The notes under the pieces: model-generated
Databases searched by the model: none
What the model was told of the DNA's origin: nothing
Seen by the model: the letters and a program-made list of their open reading frames with translations, nothing else
Made by a program: the position numbers and the translations under genes
Shown: piece by piece, positions 12,191-23,847 of the stretch
Layout: each line of letters starts with the position of its first letter
How positions within the stretch are numbered: position 1 is the first letter of the stretch
Assembly (NCBI RefSeq): GCF_022539315.1
Contig: NC_066343.1
Span: forward strand, 35,865,146-35,929,145
Source of the DNA: Serinus canaria
Taxonomy: Eukaryota > Chordata > Aves > Passeriformes > Fringillidae
DNA length: 64,000 nucleotides
Reading direction: 5' to 3'

Positions 12191-14824
12191 AAGATAGGAA
12201 ATTGATTGTGCTGGCAGTGATTGCAATAACATCACCTATATTTGGAACAATCCTTTCGAGTTACAAATTTTCATGGATAAGTTAAGTTTATCCCAAATGC
12301 GGTGTAAACATACTGCCTTGATAATACATGTCATAGCAATAAATAGATCTTTAGTCCTCAGAAAAATACTGAAATTCTTGAGGTCCAATTGTTTAACAAT
12401 TGAATATATGAATATATGCCAATAAAAGAGTAAACAGAAGTGAATTTCAATTCCGTAACTCTGAATACCCATAATGTATACATAAAATCTAACCCAGACA
12501 CCTGAGGTTTCCATTGTAATCCATGTAGAAAAGAATTCATTATTAGAGTGCAGCTCATCCTAAAGCAGATGTCTGAAATACCTGAGCCTACTTTTAGATG
12601 TACTGATTAAGGTAAGATGGATTGCACCCTTTAAGTGCCTATTGATTGAAAAAGGAAGCTTAGACGACTAGTGGGGGCTAGAAAGATTCAAAGCTAGCTG
12701 AATCTCATCCACAGTATTTTACAAATGCCTCACAGTACATTTAATGTGTCTTCATAGTTACTATTGCCTCACTTGCAGTGATCTCAATATTGCTATTGCT
12801 AACCAAAATCCATTGCATATACAATTCCGAAAAACATTCTAAAAATTTACTGCCTGAGGTAGTACCAACACACTTTAAAAAAAAAAAAAATTCATGTTGG
12901 CTCATTGATTATGAAATAAGAAACTTTATTCTTCAGTGTATTTCATCCTACTCCCTGCATTTCTGATGTTATGAGTATTTTTTTAGTTTCATAGTCTGGA
13001 ATGTATATCTGCCACAGAGAAAAGAGGTAATGATAAACTACACATGAAAAGACTTATTAAACAAAGGAGAATAACAGAATGATGTCTTAAGTTTTGGCTT
13101 TCATGTTTTTTAGATGCCTAGGCTTGTAGCCCTGAGCTGCTTGTTGGGTGTTGGTAGGCTCTCTTTGCGGAGTGGGTGGATGGAACAGTCCTTTTTCAGC
13201 TTGAGATCAAGGACAAACATTGCAAGTTTCAGGCCCAAGAAGCATAAACAACAGTGGATTGGAGAGAGGAAACAAGAAGGATGAACAGAGATGAACAAAG
13301 CAATTAATTCTCACTGAAAAAAATCTCTGAGCAGCTAGAGTTGTTGAGTGATATTCATATGAATCATGATCAATCAATTGCTACCTAAAGATGTTAAAAG
13401 CCAGTGTACAAACAATCACTGGTTTCCAAGAATAATACTACAATTTCCAACTACTGGATTATTTATGTATTATTTGAATTATGAAATTACTCTTTCCCTA
13501 GAGTATCTTTTACTTCCAATATCATGTTTGCAAAAGACTGAAAGTTCTTGCATTTGAAAACTTATTTTTAATTTATTTTTATGGATCCAAATTTATTTCC
13601 ACTGACCTGAGTATATTTCCCACTAGAGTATTCATAATCATTGTAATAAATGTCATGTCATTAAAGGAACTGGTTGAAGTAAACTTGCAGTCACTCAATA
13701 GTCTTTATTTGCAGAGGAAAAAAGAATGAATTGTGTCTTCTTGTTTTTCCCTGTCTATATTTGGAAATTAGTCAGCTACTGAGCATTTTAATTGGTCTGT
13801 AAAAATTTTACAAGTCAGAACATTTTTTTCTCAGCAGTTTTAATGCCTTTAATAAAATAGTTATCAATTCACGGAATATTAAATTCTGGAAATCAAGAAA
13901 CATACCAAAGAAAAACCTAACTCCACTTTGGGGACTATGAATTTTACATCAGTAGTGGAGTTCCATTTTAGTTCTGTGCAGGTGTCTGTGCAACACTTGA
14001 TGTCCATGTGCAATTAGTTCAATAAGGGGGAAAATATAATGTAGGTATATTTGGTCTTCAAGGTTCATGCTATAAACCTCTATAAAAATACAATTTTAAT
14101 TTCCTCATTTCTGTATTGGATTTCTTATGACTTATGAACACCTTTATTATTATACTCAAATTCCATTATTGTCCGTTTGGGATAGTTTTTTTCCCACCTA
14201 GAATGAACTCCTATGTTTTCTGCCTCTTGCTTAAGGAAGTTTGATATATGGACAAATAAGTTGGTTTGGAAATAGAACTTTATCCTTTGTGTCTCTTAGA
14301 AATAAATTTATGACAAATAAATACTGAGAGCAGAAATAAATCATTGTTATTTCATGGTCTTTTGGATAAAAGCAATACGTGAATGCATTGTGCATGACCA
14401 CTTTGAAACATATTAACATTTCTTTGAAACTGTATTTTAGAAATATGATGAAGGAAAGGAGGAAGAAACAGACATTTTAATTCTAAATTTGGACCAAACC
14501 CAAGGGGTCAATCAAAATTGAAAACCTAGAGTCAGTATATCCTGGGTCTTCACGTGTCTCATTATTACTTTAGCAGACCTTAATAATTGTCAGTTTAAAT
14601 TTCTTTATTTCATGTCAAAAAGCTACTCCACGTTAAAAAGTCCACACATCATTCAGTCTGTGGGGCATGCCAAAGCCTTATTTCTCTTGGTTCAAATGTA
14701 ATAATGTCACCTTCTTATAAAGGCACAACATAATCATTAACTGCATTATGCCATTTGCCATTATGTCTTTGTAATAGTATGTTTCTTTCATTCAGGAGAC
14801 TATTTCACATAAGGGGAATAGGAT
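12191..14824. other. Unique AT-rich intergenic sequence
   Basis: No gene or transposon recognised over about 2.6 kb. Small features are an 8-bp-arm palindrome at 12386-12402 (CAATTGTT, T, AACAATTG) and a 14-A run ending at 12890. The longest frame is 92 codons (minus, 12236-12514) and resembles nothing I know. Confidence 0.5.
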
Positions 14825-15184
14825 TTAACAGGTGTAGAAAGTGACCTTATCACTCTCTACAACCATCTGAAAGGAGGTTGTAGCAAGGGGGTGTTGGTCT
14901 CTTCTCCCAGGTAATTAGTAATTAGCATTAGTAACTGCATTAAGCTACACTGACTGCTAGAAAAATATTAGTCACTGAAAGTGTTGTCAGGCATTGGAAC
15001 AGGTTACCTTGGAAAATGGTGGGATCACCATCCCTGAAGGTGTTTAGGAGATGCGCAGATATGACACTTAAGGGCATGGTTTGACATGGCTTAGTGGTGG
15101 ACTTGGCAGTGCTAGATTTATGGTTGGTCTTGATGATCCTACAGGTCTTTTCTAGCCAAAATCATTCTATCACTCTATGATTCT
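14825..15184 (+). mobile_element. CR1 LINE 3' end (last ORF2 codons and 3' UTR)
   Basis: Plus-strand CR1: 'gtgaccttatcactctctac' and 'aaccatctgaaaggaggttg' encode the end of ORF2. 'cattggaacaggttacct', 'gggatcaccatccctgaagg' and 'gttggtcttgatgatcctac' then form the 3' UTR, and the terminal units 'tctatcactctatgattct' close it at about 15184. About 60 bp of unrelated AT-rich sequence (14910-14975) replaces part of the usual sequence after the GTCTCTTCTCCCA block. The copy is dead. Confidence 0.93.
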
Positions 15185-17275
15185 TTGTTTCTATAAAGAA
15201 TGTGAAAGGAGTGAAATTAAAACCATGTTCAATGGTCACAGGTTTTTGCAATGCCATTGCTTACCTGAGGTTTCCTCTATATCTCCAATGAATTCCAAAA
15301 GGTTTAATTACTTCTTCAAATTGTAGGAAAATCTTTTTAATTTGTATGTTGTTGCCAGAATCTATGCAGAAACTTCATTTTAATTTTCTAAAGTATCAGC
15401 TAATATATGGATATCTAATATCGGTACAGAATTTTTTGAATTTACTCTCAAATACACCAAAACTTACCAGCCTTAAGTATAACCTTGGTTAATTACCTGA
15501 AATAGTAAAAAACATTGCTTTTTAAAGACTACAAAACAGGACATCTTCCTGACCTCTGAAGGGAACATTACATAAATTTACCTATTTGAGTGTCATTTCT
15601 CATTCAGAAATTTAGGGGAGCTTCAAGATTACTATGTGAAGATTACAGGAAACTGTTAAAATCAATTTGACCTTTAAAAAACTTTTTTATATTCCAGCTG
15701 TCTCTATCAGCTTTCCAGCAAGTTCATTATTTATAGCAAGTCATTGAAATCTACAGCCAAGACAAATGGCAGCCTGAACCCTGTTTTAAACTCCTGCTAA
15801 AGCAAGGAAACTCACAGAGAAATTGCAGCTGCCCTCCACTTGCTCTACAGACTTTATTGGAGTTGAACTCCAGTCTTTAAGAAATCCGCAATTTACACAT
15901 TTGACTTCAGGCAGATTCATAGGAATATTCTGAATCATTCCAAAATCTGATAGGTTATTGTTACAAAGAATCATCCACATTTGGTATCTTAGTGGTATCT
16001 TGGGAATGACTTAATACAAGCTTTGTCACTAACCACAGCTAAAATAAAAGCCAAATCTAAAGCCATGATCAAGAGTATTTTTATTTTTACATGTTCTTAA
16101 TTTGTTTTAAATCTTGTTTAGAATGTAATTCTTCATCTTGTAGCTTTATATTAAAATAATCCTGGTTATAGAACTTTTTCTCAGGCAATATTGTGCATAT
16201 CAGTTTCTTTTCTGCTAGACAGAAAATGTATGAGGTCTTGAATAATCTCTAGACAAACCAAAAAACAAATAAATGCGCAAACCTGAAATTATATTCTACA
16301 TATTAATATTATGTGCCAGAGTACCAAAACCAGTGACTTTTTAATGCATATATGTATAGTCTATATACAGTAAAATCTGACCACACTTACTATTATTCAT
16401 AATTTACAGTCATTAAGAAATCTTAAATTTATTTTTGGTTTAGTGCTTGTTTCTCCCTTCCTCAGTATTTTGGAAACCAGTGACAGATGCCAACACATTT
16501 ACAAAAACCACTTAATAGAGCCATTCCCTGTATGTGAGTACAAGGTAAAGGTTGCATAAAATAAAGAAGAGCACAGAAAATATTGGAGACTAAGTCCTTT
16601 TACCGTGCTCTAAAACAATTTCTTTATGTGGGGTAAAAGATTTAGTAACATTTCTGGAAATGTTTTCGATATCTTCTTTCTTTCTGACCTCACCTGGCAA
16701 AAAGTCCCTCTGGGGACTTCTGTGAAATTATTAACTCTAAAGGGTACAAAATTATCTTTGAAAAAGGAAGGATTTACCTTTTTAGAACTCTGTGCTATTG
16801 TTCCAAAGGCAAGCTGCAAAACCAGAGACATACAAATTCCAGCTTCCTATAAACTTGCAGAAATGAAGTTTATTCAGTAAAAGTGAAAATTTTTACAAGA
16901 ATTTGAACACTAAATTTGTGCAGGATCAGATGACAGTATTTCAGCAGAATTTGCAGAAGAGAGATGGCAAGAGAAACTGTAGGATGGAAGTAAATTTGCA
17001 ACTTTATCTGAGGTTTGATAATGATCAATCTGATACTTTTGAAAGGAGAACAACTAGCTAATTAAATGTTCACTTTGATGTGATTCTGCACTCAGATCCG
17101 TAAATGAAGTCTACATAAAATTTAAACTCCTTAGGTCCACGTCCATTATTTAAGAAAATTATTCTGTGGCCAGGGCTTCATTATGAATAGACTTAGTTTT
17201 TGTGTGTCAGTTTGAGACTAACTTTAGAAAGAAGCAATATTTTTAAATGCAAACTTCATAACAAAAAATAAATCA
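15185..17275. other. Unique AT-rich intergenic sequence
   Basis: No gene or element recognised. The segment 16610-16880 is stop-free on both strands (73 codons minus, 84 codons plus), but neither translation resembles a known family and there is no flanking coding sequence. Confidence 0.5.
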
Positions 17276-17880
17276 GAGTGAGAGCTGGAAGGGATCTCTG
17301 GAGACCATCTACTCCAACCCCCCTGCCAAGGCAGGATCAACCAGATCAACAGGTGACACAGGGACTCATTCAGGTGGTTTGGAATGTTTCCAGAGGGGGA
17401 GACTCCATAACCAGCCTGTGCAGCCTATTGCGGTGCTCTGCCACCTTCAATGGAAATAATTTCTTCCTTCTGTTGAGATGAATCTTCTGTTTTAGCTTGT
17501 GGCAGTAACTCCTTGTCCTGTCATGGGGTACCACTTAAAAGAATCTTGGCACCCTCCTTGGAGATATTTATATGGATTAATTAGGTTCCCTCCTAGTCTT
17601 CTTTTTTTCTAGACTAATGGTCCAGACCCCAAATAATCTTTGGGACTCTTGAGTAGACCCTTTCCAGAGGCTCCTGATATTTCTTGTACTGAGGAGCCCA
17701 GAAATGGGCACAGCGTTCCAGTCATGCCTCACGAGGTCTTAGTAGAGGGGGAGGATCATCTTTCTCAACCAGATGCCTACCCTCTTCCTAATGTTCCATA
17801 GGATACCATTTGCTCTATGGGACTCAAGGGCACTGCCAGTTCATGGACAACTTGAGAGCCATCAAGAAACCCAGGTCATT
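17276..17880 (-). mobile_element. CR1 LINE 3' region, dead
   Basis: Antisense CR1 on the plus strand: 'agagctggaagggatctctg', 'gaccatctactccaaccccc', 'gggggagactccataaccag', 'ctccttgtcctgtcatgggg', 'gaggagcccagaaatgggca' and 'ttggctgatgc'-type positions replaced by diverged sequence. It covers the 3' UTR and the end of ORF2. The terminal AGAATCATAG units are missing at 17276, so the very 3' end is eroded. It is a separate insertion from the next CR1, with a 170-bp gap. Confidence 0.9.
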
Positions 17881-18133
17881 ATAAAATAAATGTGTTACAG
17901 TTTTAAAGATCACATAACCTTTTGAAGTGTTTTGGAATAGAGGGTTTTATGCCTCGGGTGACAGACTCTTAAAGGAATGTTAGTTGTGATGTGTTCTCAA
18001 ATATATGGATAGCATGATTTACAAATATGCAATGCAATTATTATTAAAGAGTCACAGAATCAATCAGGCTGGAAAAACCTCTGAGACCATCAAGTCCAAC
18101 CTGTGACTGAAAACCACCAGGTCAACTGGACCA

Positions 18134-18169
18134 TGGCACTTATTACCATTACCATGGTAATAAGTGCCA
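18134..18169. repeat. Perfect 15-bp inverted repeat inside a CR1 3' UTR
   Basis: TGGCACTTATTACCA (18134-18148) and TGGTAATAAGTGCCA (18155-18169) are exact complements around a 6-nt loop. Related CR1 copies have only the short palindrome TGGCACTAAGTGCCA here; the copy at about 56476 reads TATGGCACTAAGTGCTAT. About 21 nt have therefore been added in a way that lengthens the hairpin. Confidence 0.93.
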
Positions 18170-19474
18170 CGTTCAGTCTTTCCTAAACACCTCCTGGGAT
18201 GCTGACTCCACCACCTGAATCACCAGCCCATTGCGATGTCCAGTCACCCCGTCCATGAAGAAATCCTTCCTAATGTCCAACCTAAACCTTCCCTGGGACA
18301 ACATGAGGTTGTGCTCTCTTGTCCTGTCACTGGTTTCTGGGTAGAAGAGGCTGACCATGACCTAGAGACACTCATATTTTAGGCAGATGAAGATAGCTAT
18401 AAGGTCTCCCCTGAGCCTCCTTTTCTTCAGGCTAAACAACCCCAGCTCCCTCAGCTGTTTCTCATAAGACTTGTGCTCCAGACCCTTAACTAATTCATTG
18501 CCCTTCTCTGGACATGCTCCATCACCCCAATGTCTTTCTTGTTGTGAGGGGCCCAAAATGACACAAGATTTGAGGTTTGGCCTCATTAGTGGTTGAGTAT
18601 AGAGGGACAACCACCTCCCTGGTCGACACTATGGCTGATCCAGGCCAGGATGCCATTGTCTACTTGTCCACCTCTGTGCAGCTGGCTCATGTTCAGCCAC
18701 TGTCAACCAGCACCTCCAGGTCATTTTCTACTGAGCCACTTTCCAGCCACTCTTCCCCAAACTGGTGGTACTATTTGGGGTTGCCTGGGGTCATGATGGC
18801 CCAAAGGCATAACCCAGCGTTTACACATTTAGCCTCAGCCCATTAATCCAACCCATGCAGATCCCTCTGTAGAACCTGCAGATCAATGTACTCATAGAGA
18901 ACCTACTCATCTAGGTGTTACACTGCCCAAGGACACACTGAGTCCCTCATTCAGAAAATGTATAAAGATTGAACAAAACTGGCTTCAACACTGGCCCTGG
19001 GAAGCAGCCACCAACTGGATTTGTCTGCTATCACTCTCACTCAGTGGACCTGGCCATCCAGCCAGTTTACTTGGTGAAAAATACACTCATCCAAGCCATA
19101 AATAGGCAGTTTCTCCTGGAGAATGTTTTGGGAAAATGTAGCAAAGGCTTTACTAAAATTTAAGTTGATAACACATTTAATCTTTCCCCCATCCACTAGG
19201 TGGATCACCTTGGCATGGAAGTGAATCAGTTTGGTGAAGAAGAACCTGCCTTTCACAACCCCATGCTACCTGGGCCTGATCCTCTGATTATTCTGAACAT
19301 GCCACATAATGGCATTCAACATTATCTTCATCATGACTTTCCTGGACCCTGAGCTCTGACTGGCTTGGAGTTACCCAGATCCTTCTTCCAAACCGTCTTG
19401 TAGATGGATGTCACATTTGCTGGCTCCGTCAGCTGGGACTTCTCCAGGAAATCAGGTCTGGTGGTAAATGTAAA

Positions 19475-19479
19475 GTGGC
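19475..19479. repeat. Left target-site duplication of the nested LTR
   Basis: GTGGC at 19475-19479 pairs with GTGAC at 19899-19903 (one mismatch). When the LTR and one copy are removed, the CR1 sequence reads through, confirming the junction. Confidence 0.8.
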
Positions 19480-19898
19480 TGTTGTGGTTTGGGAATGGTA
19501 TTCCCCAACTTAGTGTTACCACTGAAACACTCAGAATCATGCACAGCTCACTGCTTCCCTTCCTTCCCTTCCTCCTTCCCCATGTAGCAGGCTGGAGAGG
19601 AAAACTGGAGGCACTAAAGGTAAAGGTCATGCATGGCATAAGAGGTATTTACTGGAAAAAGCAATGAAATAAGACAATGAACAGAAACAGCAACAATATT
19701 AATGGCAGAGCATGCAAAATAGAGATGAACAATCCACATTGCTCTTCACATGGAAACCCCTGACAACACCCAATCTATTCCACTGCTACATGAGCTGGAA
19801 GGAAGCCCTGACCCCAGCAATGATTTGAGGTGGTATAGTGGGGGTCCTGGCCATGCCCCCTACTGCAAAAACTAACTCTATGGTGGCAGAACAGGACA
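19480..19898 (-). mobile_element. Solo LTR of an avian ERVL-like retrovirus, nested in CR1
   Basis: A 419-bp element starts TGTTGTGGTTT and ends AACAGGACA on the plus strand, so it is bounded by TG...CA. The 5-bp duplication on either side fits ERVL-class integration. The ending 'taactctatggtgg' resembles the antisense of the common avian LTR start (TGTCCTGGTTT...GGGATAGAGTTA), so transcription sense would be minus. No gag, pol or env sequence accompanies it, which is the state left by recombination between two LTRs. It is younger than the CR1 it interrupts. Confidence 0.85.
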
Positions 19899-19903
19899 GT
19901 GAC
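19899..19903. repeat. Right target-site duplication of the nested LTR
   Basis: GTGAC, partner of GTGGC at 19475-19479. CR1 sequence resumes immediately after it ('tttgtgaaaccttctgtcag'). Confidence 0.8.
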
Positions 19904-20000
19904 TTTGTGAAACCTTCTGTCAGTTCCCTCTTAGGCAGATCCCATCTGTCCCCATAGACTTGTGAGTGTCTAAATTATGGAGTACGTGACTGCCCTATAC

Positions 20001-22199
20001 TATTCCCTTGTATTTCAACTAGCCTACCTAGATTAATTATAAAGTAAGGCTTCTGATACTGTAAAGCTGAAAAATCATTATTTTAGATTAAGTAAATGTA
20101 TATGTTAATACTGGATATGAATTATTACCTCGTTGATTGACTGAATTTCTATGATTTAAGCTCTCTGTAAGCCAGACAGAACTCAGGTGGTAAAAATTGT
20201 AATGTCTTCTAACTCATCTTCTTCATAGCCATTAAAAATTCTGTTTATTGAAACTGCAATTGTATAAATTATTTTACAGGTAGTAAGACAGAGTCTGACA
20301 TCTTGTACTTGAAGTCAGATGAAAGACTGCCAGCAACAGAAATTTCTCTGCTGTGGCTGATTTATTTTCTCTGTTTCCAGCTTGTGATAAAGTTCAACAT
20401 TCAGAAGTTTTATGCCTACAGTAGTTAAAAAGCATTCAGTATAAAAAGCAGGACAGCAAAAAACCAAGTTAATAAACTCTGTATTCTCTTTAGAGGAAAA
20501 TAGTTTCCTGTATTGACTGAGATTCAGCAATGAAAGTATTTGGCAGGAAAATGATCTTTCTATAACTGGGTAGGTTTTTTTGCCTTCACTTTAAGAAGTG
20601 TATCCACAAAGAAAAATCCTCAGATTAATCACTCTTTAAATTTTCTCCCAAGATGGCAATAACTTATGTTGTCTTCTTATCCTTTGAAAAGATCTTTACA
20701 GTTTTAGATTAGGCAGGAATTTATTCCTGAAGCCATACCTCATAATAATGACAATAGCCTCAGTGAATGTTCCTTTTCTGTATTGTTCACTCAGAACACG
20801 AATGATATCAGAGGATTTTCTTTATAACTACAAATGTTTGAACTTTATGGGAGAAAAAAAGTAAAGCTGTACTTCAGAATCACGCTATTTTTTTCTGAGG
20901 TAATAATTATTGGTAGGATGTCAGGATGTCACACCATTAATTAGGAGCATGAGTTATTTTCCTAGTATGTTTTCACTTAGAAGAGATAGGTTTTGTTAAA
21001 CATCCATTCTCCTGCTGCTTGAGTAGCCATAGAGAGTAGTCATAGGAGATTAAGGGGATAAAATGCTACTCAGTTGAAACTGCAAACAGTTTCAACTAAG
21101 AGCAGTTCCACAGCCTCTGCTTAATATCTTAGGGAAGCTTGTTAGAAGCTTTAAGTAAAAACTTTTTAGAAGCTTTTACTCTATAAAGAAGTGGAAAGAT
21201 CCCTAGTTTGTAAGTTATTATAATTCTTACCCATCTGGCAATATCTTCATCATCTCACTTCTGTTCAGTGAAATCTGAAGTCCTTTTAATTGCCTACTCA
21301 CCCGAATTCAAATAGGATTCCACAAGTGATTTTCTGTTCCATGAAAATTGAAACAGTGTAGTAAACTGAAAATTTGAAATGCTGCTTTGACGAATATGCC
21401 TTGATATTCCCATCTATCAAAGTTTCATGTCACCTGAAAGATCCTTATGTCTTACGGGTCATACTTTTTCTCATCTTGATGGGAAATGCCTGTAGACCCA
21501 CAGAAATGCTTTATTGTGAAAAAAAGATGCAGAGTTACTATTTCTAAAATGCTCAACTGTATGACAGTGTTTTGTTCTTTATTATAAACTCAAAATTCAA
21601 AACTACAGCAGCCTATTAAAGTAGCTTATAAAAATCTACTCAAACAGTTGAGTACACAAACATGCTTGCACTGGAAACAAAAAATGCAAACGCTGAATAT
21701 GTCTCACAACTTTATTCAAAGGATACTGAGAGATTATATGAAGGCCGTTGGTGTTTATATTTTGGCATATATGAAATTGTACATCATGTTTTTATACTCT
21801 TCATTCTTACCAATCTTCAGACATTATCATTACTTGATAAGAATCCATAAGATGATTTTCATTCAGGAAAATAAGACTATCAGAAATGTCTGCCAGTCCA
21901 TGCTCTCACAGATAAGGGGCAATCCTTCTATCTGTTCTCTGGTCATATTCCAGAAACTAGTTTTACATGATGTCAGGAATATGAACAAATAGGCACTGAT
22001 AATATAAAAATAGCTCAAGAAATAAGACTATTTGCTCAGAATATTTGGGGAGTGTTTATGACTGGGATCACCAGCAATAGAGGTTTATAACATCACAAAA
22101 CTTGTGATTTTTTTTTTTCTCATGTTGCCATTATAAAACATATAAACTAGTGAGCAATAGGATAACAAAAAAATTGGCTCAAGCTATCAGATTAACAGT
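20001..22199. other. Unique AT-rich intergenic sequence
   Basis: No gene or element recognised. The longest frame is 114 codons (plus, 21648-21992). It has no recognisable domain, signal or homologous look, and a second frame overlaps it. A hairpin at 21072-21097 is listed separately. Confidence 0.5.
21072..21097. repeat. 11-bp perfect inverted repeat, 4-nt loop
   Basis: AGTTGAAACTG (21072-21082), CAAA, CAGTTTCAACT (21087-21097). This is a short potential hairpin with no sign of function. Confidence 0.9.
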
Positions 22200-22878
22200 T
22201 GGTCTCCAGTGGTAGGTTGTTGCCACAGAACCCCGGCCAGGTAATAATTAGCATTGACCTCATGATTGCAGAAGGCTGACCAATTGTTATATTATGTTAT
22301 GTTATGTTATGTTATGTTATGTTATGTTATGTTATGTTATGTTATGTTATGTTATGTTATGTTTGTTATGTTATGTTATGTTATGTTATGTTATGTTATA
22401 GTAAAGTATAGTATATTATAGTATAGTAACTATATTATAGTATATTATAGTATAGTAACTATATTATAGTATATTATAGTATATTATAGTATATTTATTA
22501 TTATATATTAATTATAGTTATTATATTAATTTTATTAAATTTATTTTATTATATTTATTTTATTTTATTATATAGAAACTCATCCCCTTACAGACAGTTC
22601 AATACAGAAGGATCCAATTCATCAATCAATCCAGACACCATCCAGTGTCCAATTAAGAAATCACCCTTTGGTAAACAAATCGGCATAACACATTCCACAT
22701 GTGCACAACAACAGGTGCAGCAAGTGGAGATAAGAATTACCATTCTTTTCTCTGATCTTCTCACAGCTTTCACCAGGAAAATGCCTGGGGAAGTCGTGCC
22801 TGCAGCTCTTTATGGAGGCAACTGTGGTCTCAGCTGGTATTTTTGAGGTCTCAATTTTAGGATGGCCCAGATTTTTCA
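22200..22878 (-). mobile_element. Solo LTR of an avian endogenous retrovirus (class uncertain) carrying a microsatellite
   Basis: The minus strand reads as an LTR. The U3-like part (22600-22878) includes 'gctgcacctgttgttgtgc', 'ttaccaaagggtgatttctt' and 'gaactgtctgtaaggggatg', an arrangement I associate with avian ERV LTRs. AATAAA-type polyadenylation signals follow (antisense TTTATT cluster near 22540-22570), then simple repeats. The 3' part (22200-22285) has 'cctggccggggttctgtggc'. The proposed ends are TG...CA at 22200 and 22878; the flanking hexamers AACAGT and AATGTT match at only 4 of 6 positions, so the exact ends are unproven. No internal viral genes are present. Confidence 0.68.
22292..22575 (+). 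repeat. (TTATG)n, then (TATAG/TATAT)n and AT-rich simple repeats
   Basis: About twenty tandem TTATG units (22292-22399, one interruption near 22362) pass into a decanucleotide-like TATAGTATAT pattern to about 22496 and then TTTATT/TATTA-rich sequence to 22575. The tract lies in the polyadenylation/U5 part of the surrounding LTR and probably grew from its A/T-rich tail. Confidence 0.97.
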
Positions 22879-23847
22879 AATGTTTTTGGTGTTATCATAA
22901 ATTACTTAGGTACTGCAGTTGAGTGCACACTAAGTAAGTTTGCTTACTTCCACAAAATTCCTTAAAATTATAACAATAAAGAAAATTCCCTTTTTCCTTT
23001 AGAGCTCCTTCTAAAAGAATAGCACCTGTTCAAGAGCAAAAGCACCTGTTGCACACATGAGATGTCAGTGGGACTCTTGAAAATGCCCTAGAGTTGCACT
23101 GCCACATAAAAAAGTATTGTAAGCATTTCAATTAAGGAGAAAAACCAACCAACATCTTTGGCAATCTAAATCCACTACAAAATACAGTAATTCAAAAGCA
23201 ACTGGTCACTCTCTCCCAAATAAATTGCATCCCTTGCTCTTTCTTTTTGGTCACATTATTTCTTTCACTTGACCTGGTGAAGAACATCCTTAAAAAATAG
23301 TGTGTGGGGGTTTTCTGTGCACCAAGCTAAAATCAATACCTTCAATTTATAGTTAGAACAGATGGGAGTCTAGCATGTACTTTCATTCACATAATTAGAG
23401 ACAGGCAGAAAACCAAAATTTAACATTCCTTCAAAAAGTTAGCATTTGATATGGAAACAGGTATTTCTCACTTTGAGTGGGGAGATCTGGCAGCCAGTGA
23501 AGTACTGTAAGTCAGATTCTAAATATTTTTGACTTTTCACGTGATGATATTAAAAGCATGAATTATCTGTCCAAAATTTATTCTTACTAAATTTGCTCAT
23601 ATTTCCCTCTCTTCATTCACTGTCCTTGACACATCTTATTCCTTTTATCAGCAGTGACTGTCTTCCTGAGCCAGACAGATCTATTGAACTTTATTATTCT
23701 CCAAATCATTTTCCAACACTTTAAAATTCAGTACTTTAAATAAATTTTTATATTCTGCAAAATAAATTCAAGGTTGGTAAAATGTGCTGAGCCTGTAGAA
23801 CAAGTTACAGTATGAGCAGCATAGCAGATTTTTATCACTGCCTTTCC
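22879..23847. other. Unique AT-rich spacer between two LTRs
   Basis: No gene, proviral gene or recognised repeat lies between the LTR ending at 22878 and the one starting near 23848. The two LTRs do not look like one family, so this is not an internal retroviral region. Confidence 0.5.

Larger units (their letters stand above)
18048..20000 (-). pseudogene. CR1 LINE with most of the RT domain, split by an LTR
   Basis: This is the longest CR1 in the window. The minus strand runs from RT (near 20000) to the 3' terminus near 18048. From left to right on plus one sees the antisense 3' UTR ('tccaacctaaaccttccctg'), the ORF2 C-terminus ('ctccctcagctgtttctcat'), then the RT core. The minus-strand frame 19041-19256 reads LNFSKAFATFSQ, corresponding to the motif-A stretch LDFSKAFDTVSH of CR1 RT, with the second conserved Asp replaced by Ala. 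Further 5', 'ggatgtcacatttgctggct' and 'tcccatctgtccccatagac' match earlier RT blocks. The catalytic frame is broken by shifts and by the solo LTR at 19480-19898. No activity is possible. Confidence 0.92.

Noticed and set aside
21648..21992. 114-codon plus frame
   Set aside because: No recognisable domain and AT-rich composition; nothing separates it from chance.
22292..22575. Regular tandem repeat considered as an array with spacers (CRISPR-like)
   Set aside because: Units are 5-10 bp without spacers, in a vertebrate-type genome; it is a microsatellite.
22879..23847. Region between two minus-sense LTRs considered as a provirus interior
   Set aside because: The LTRs look like different families, the spacer is only about 1 kb and no gag, pol or env similarity is visible.
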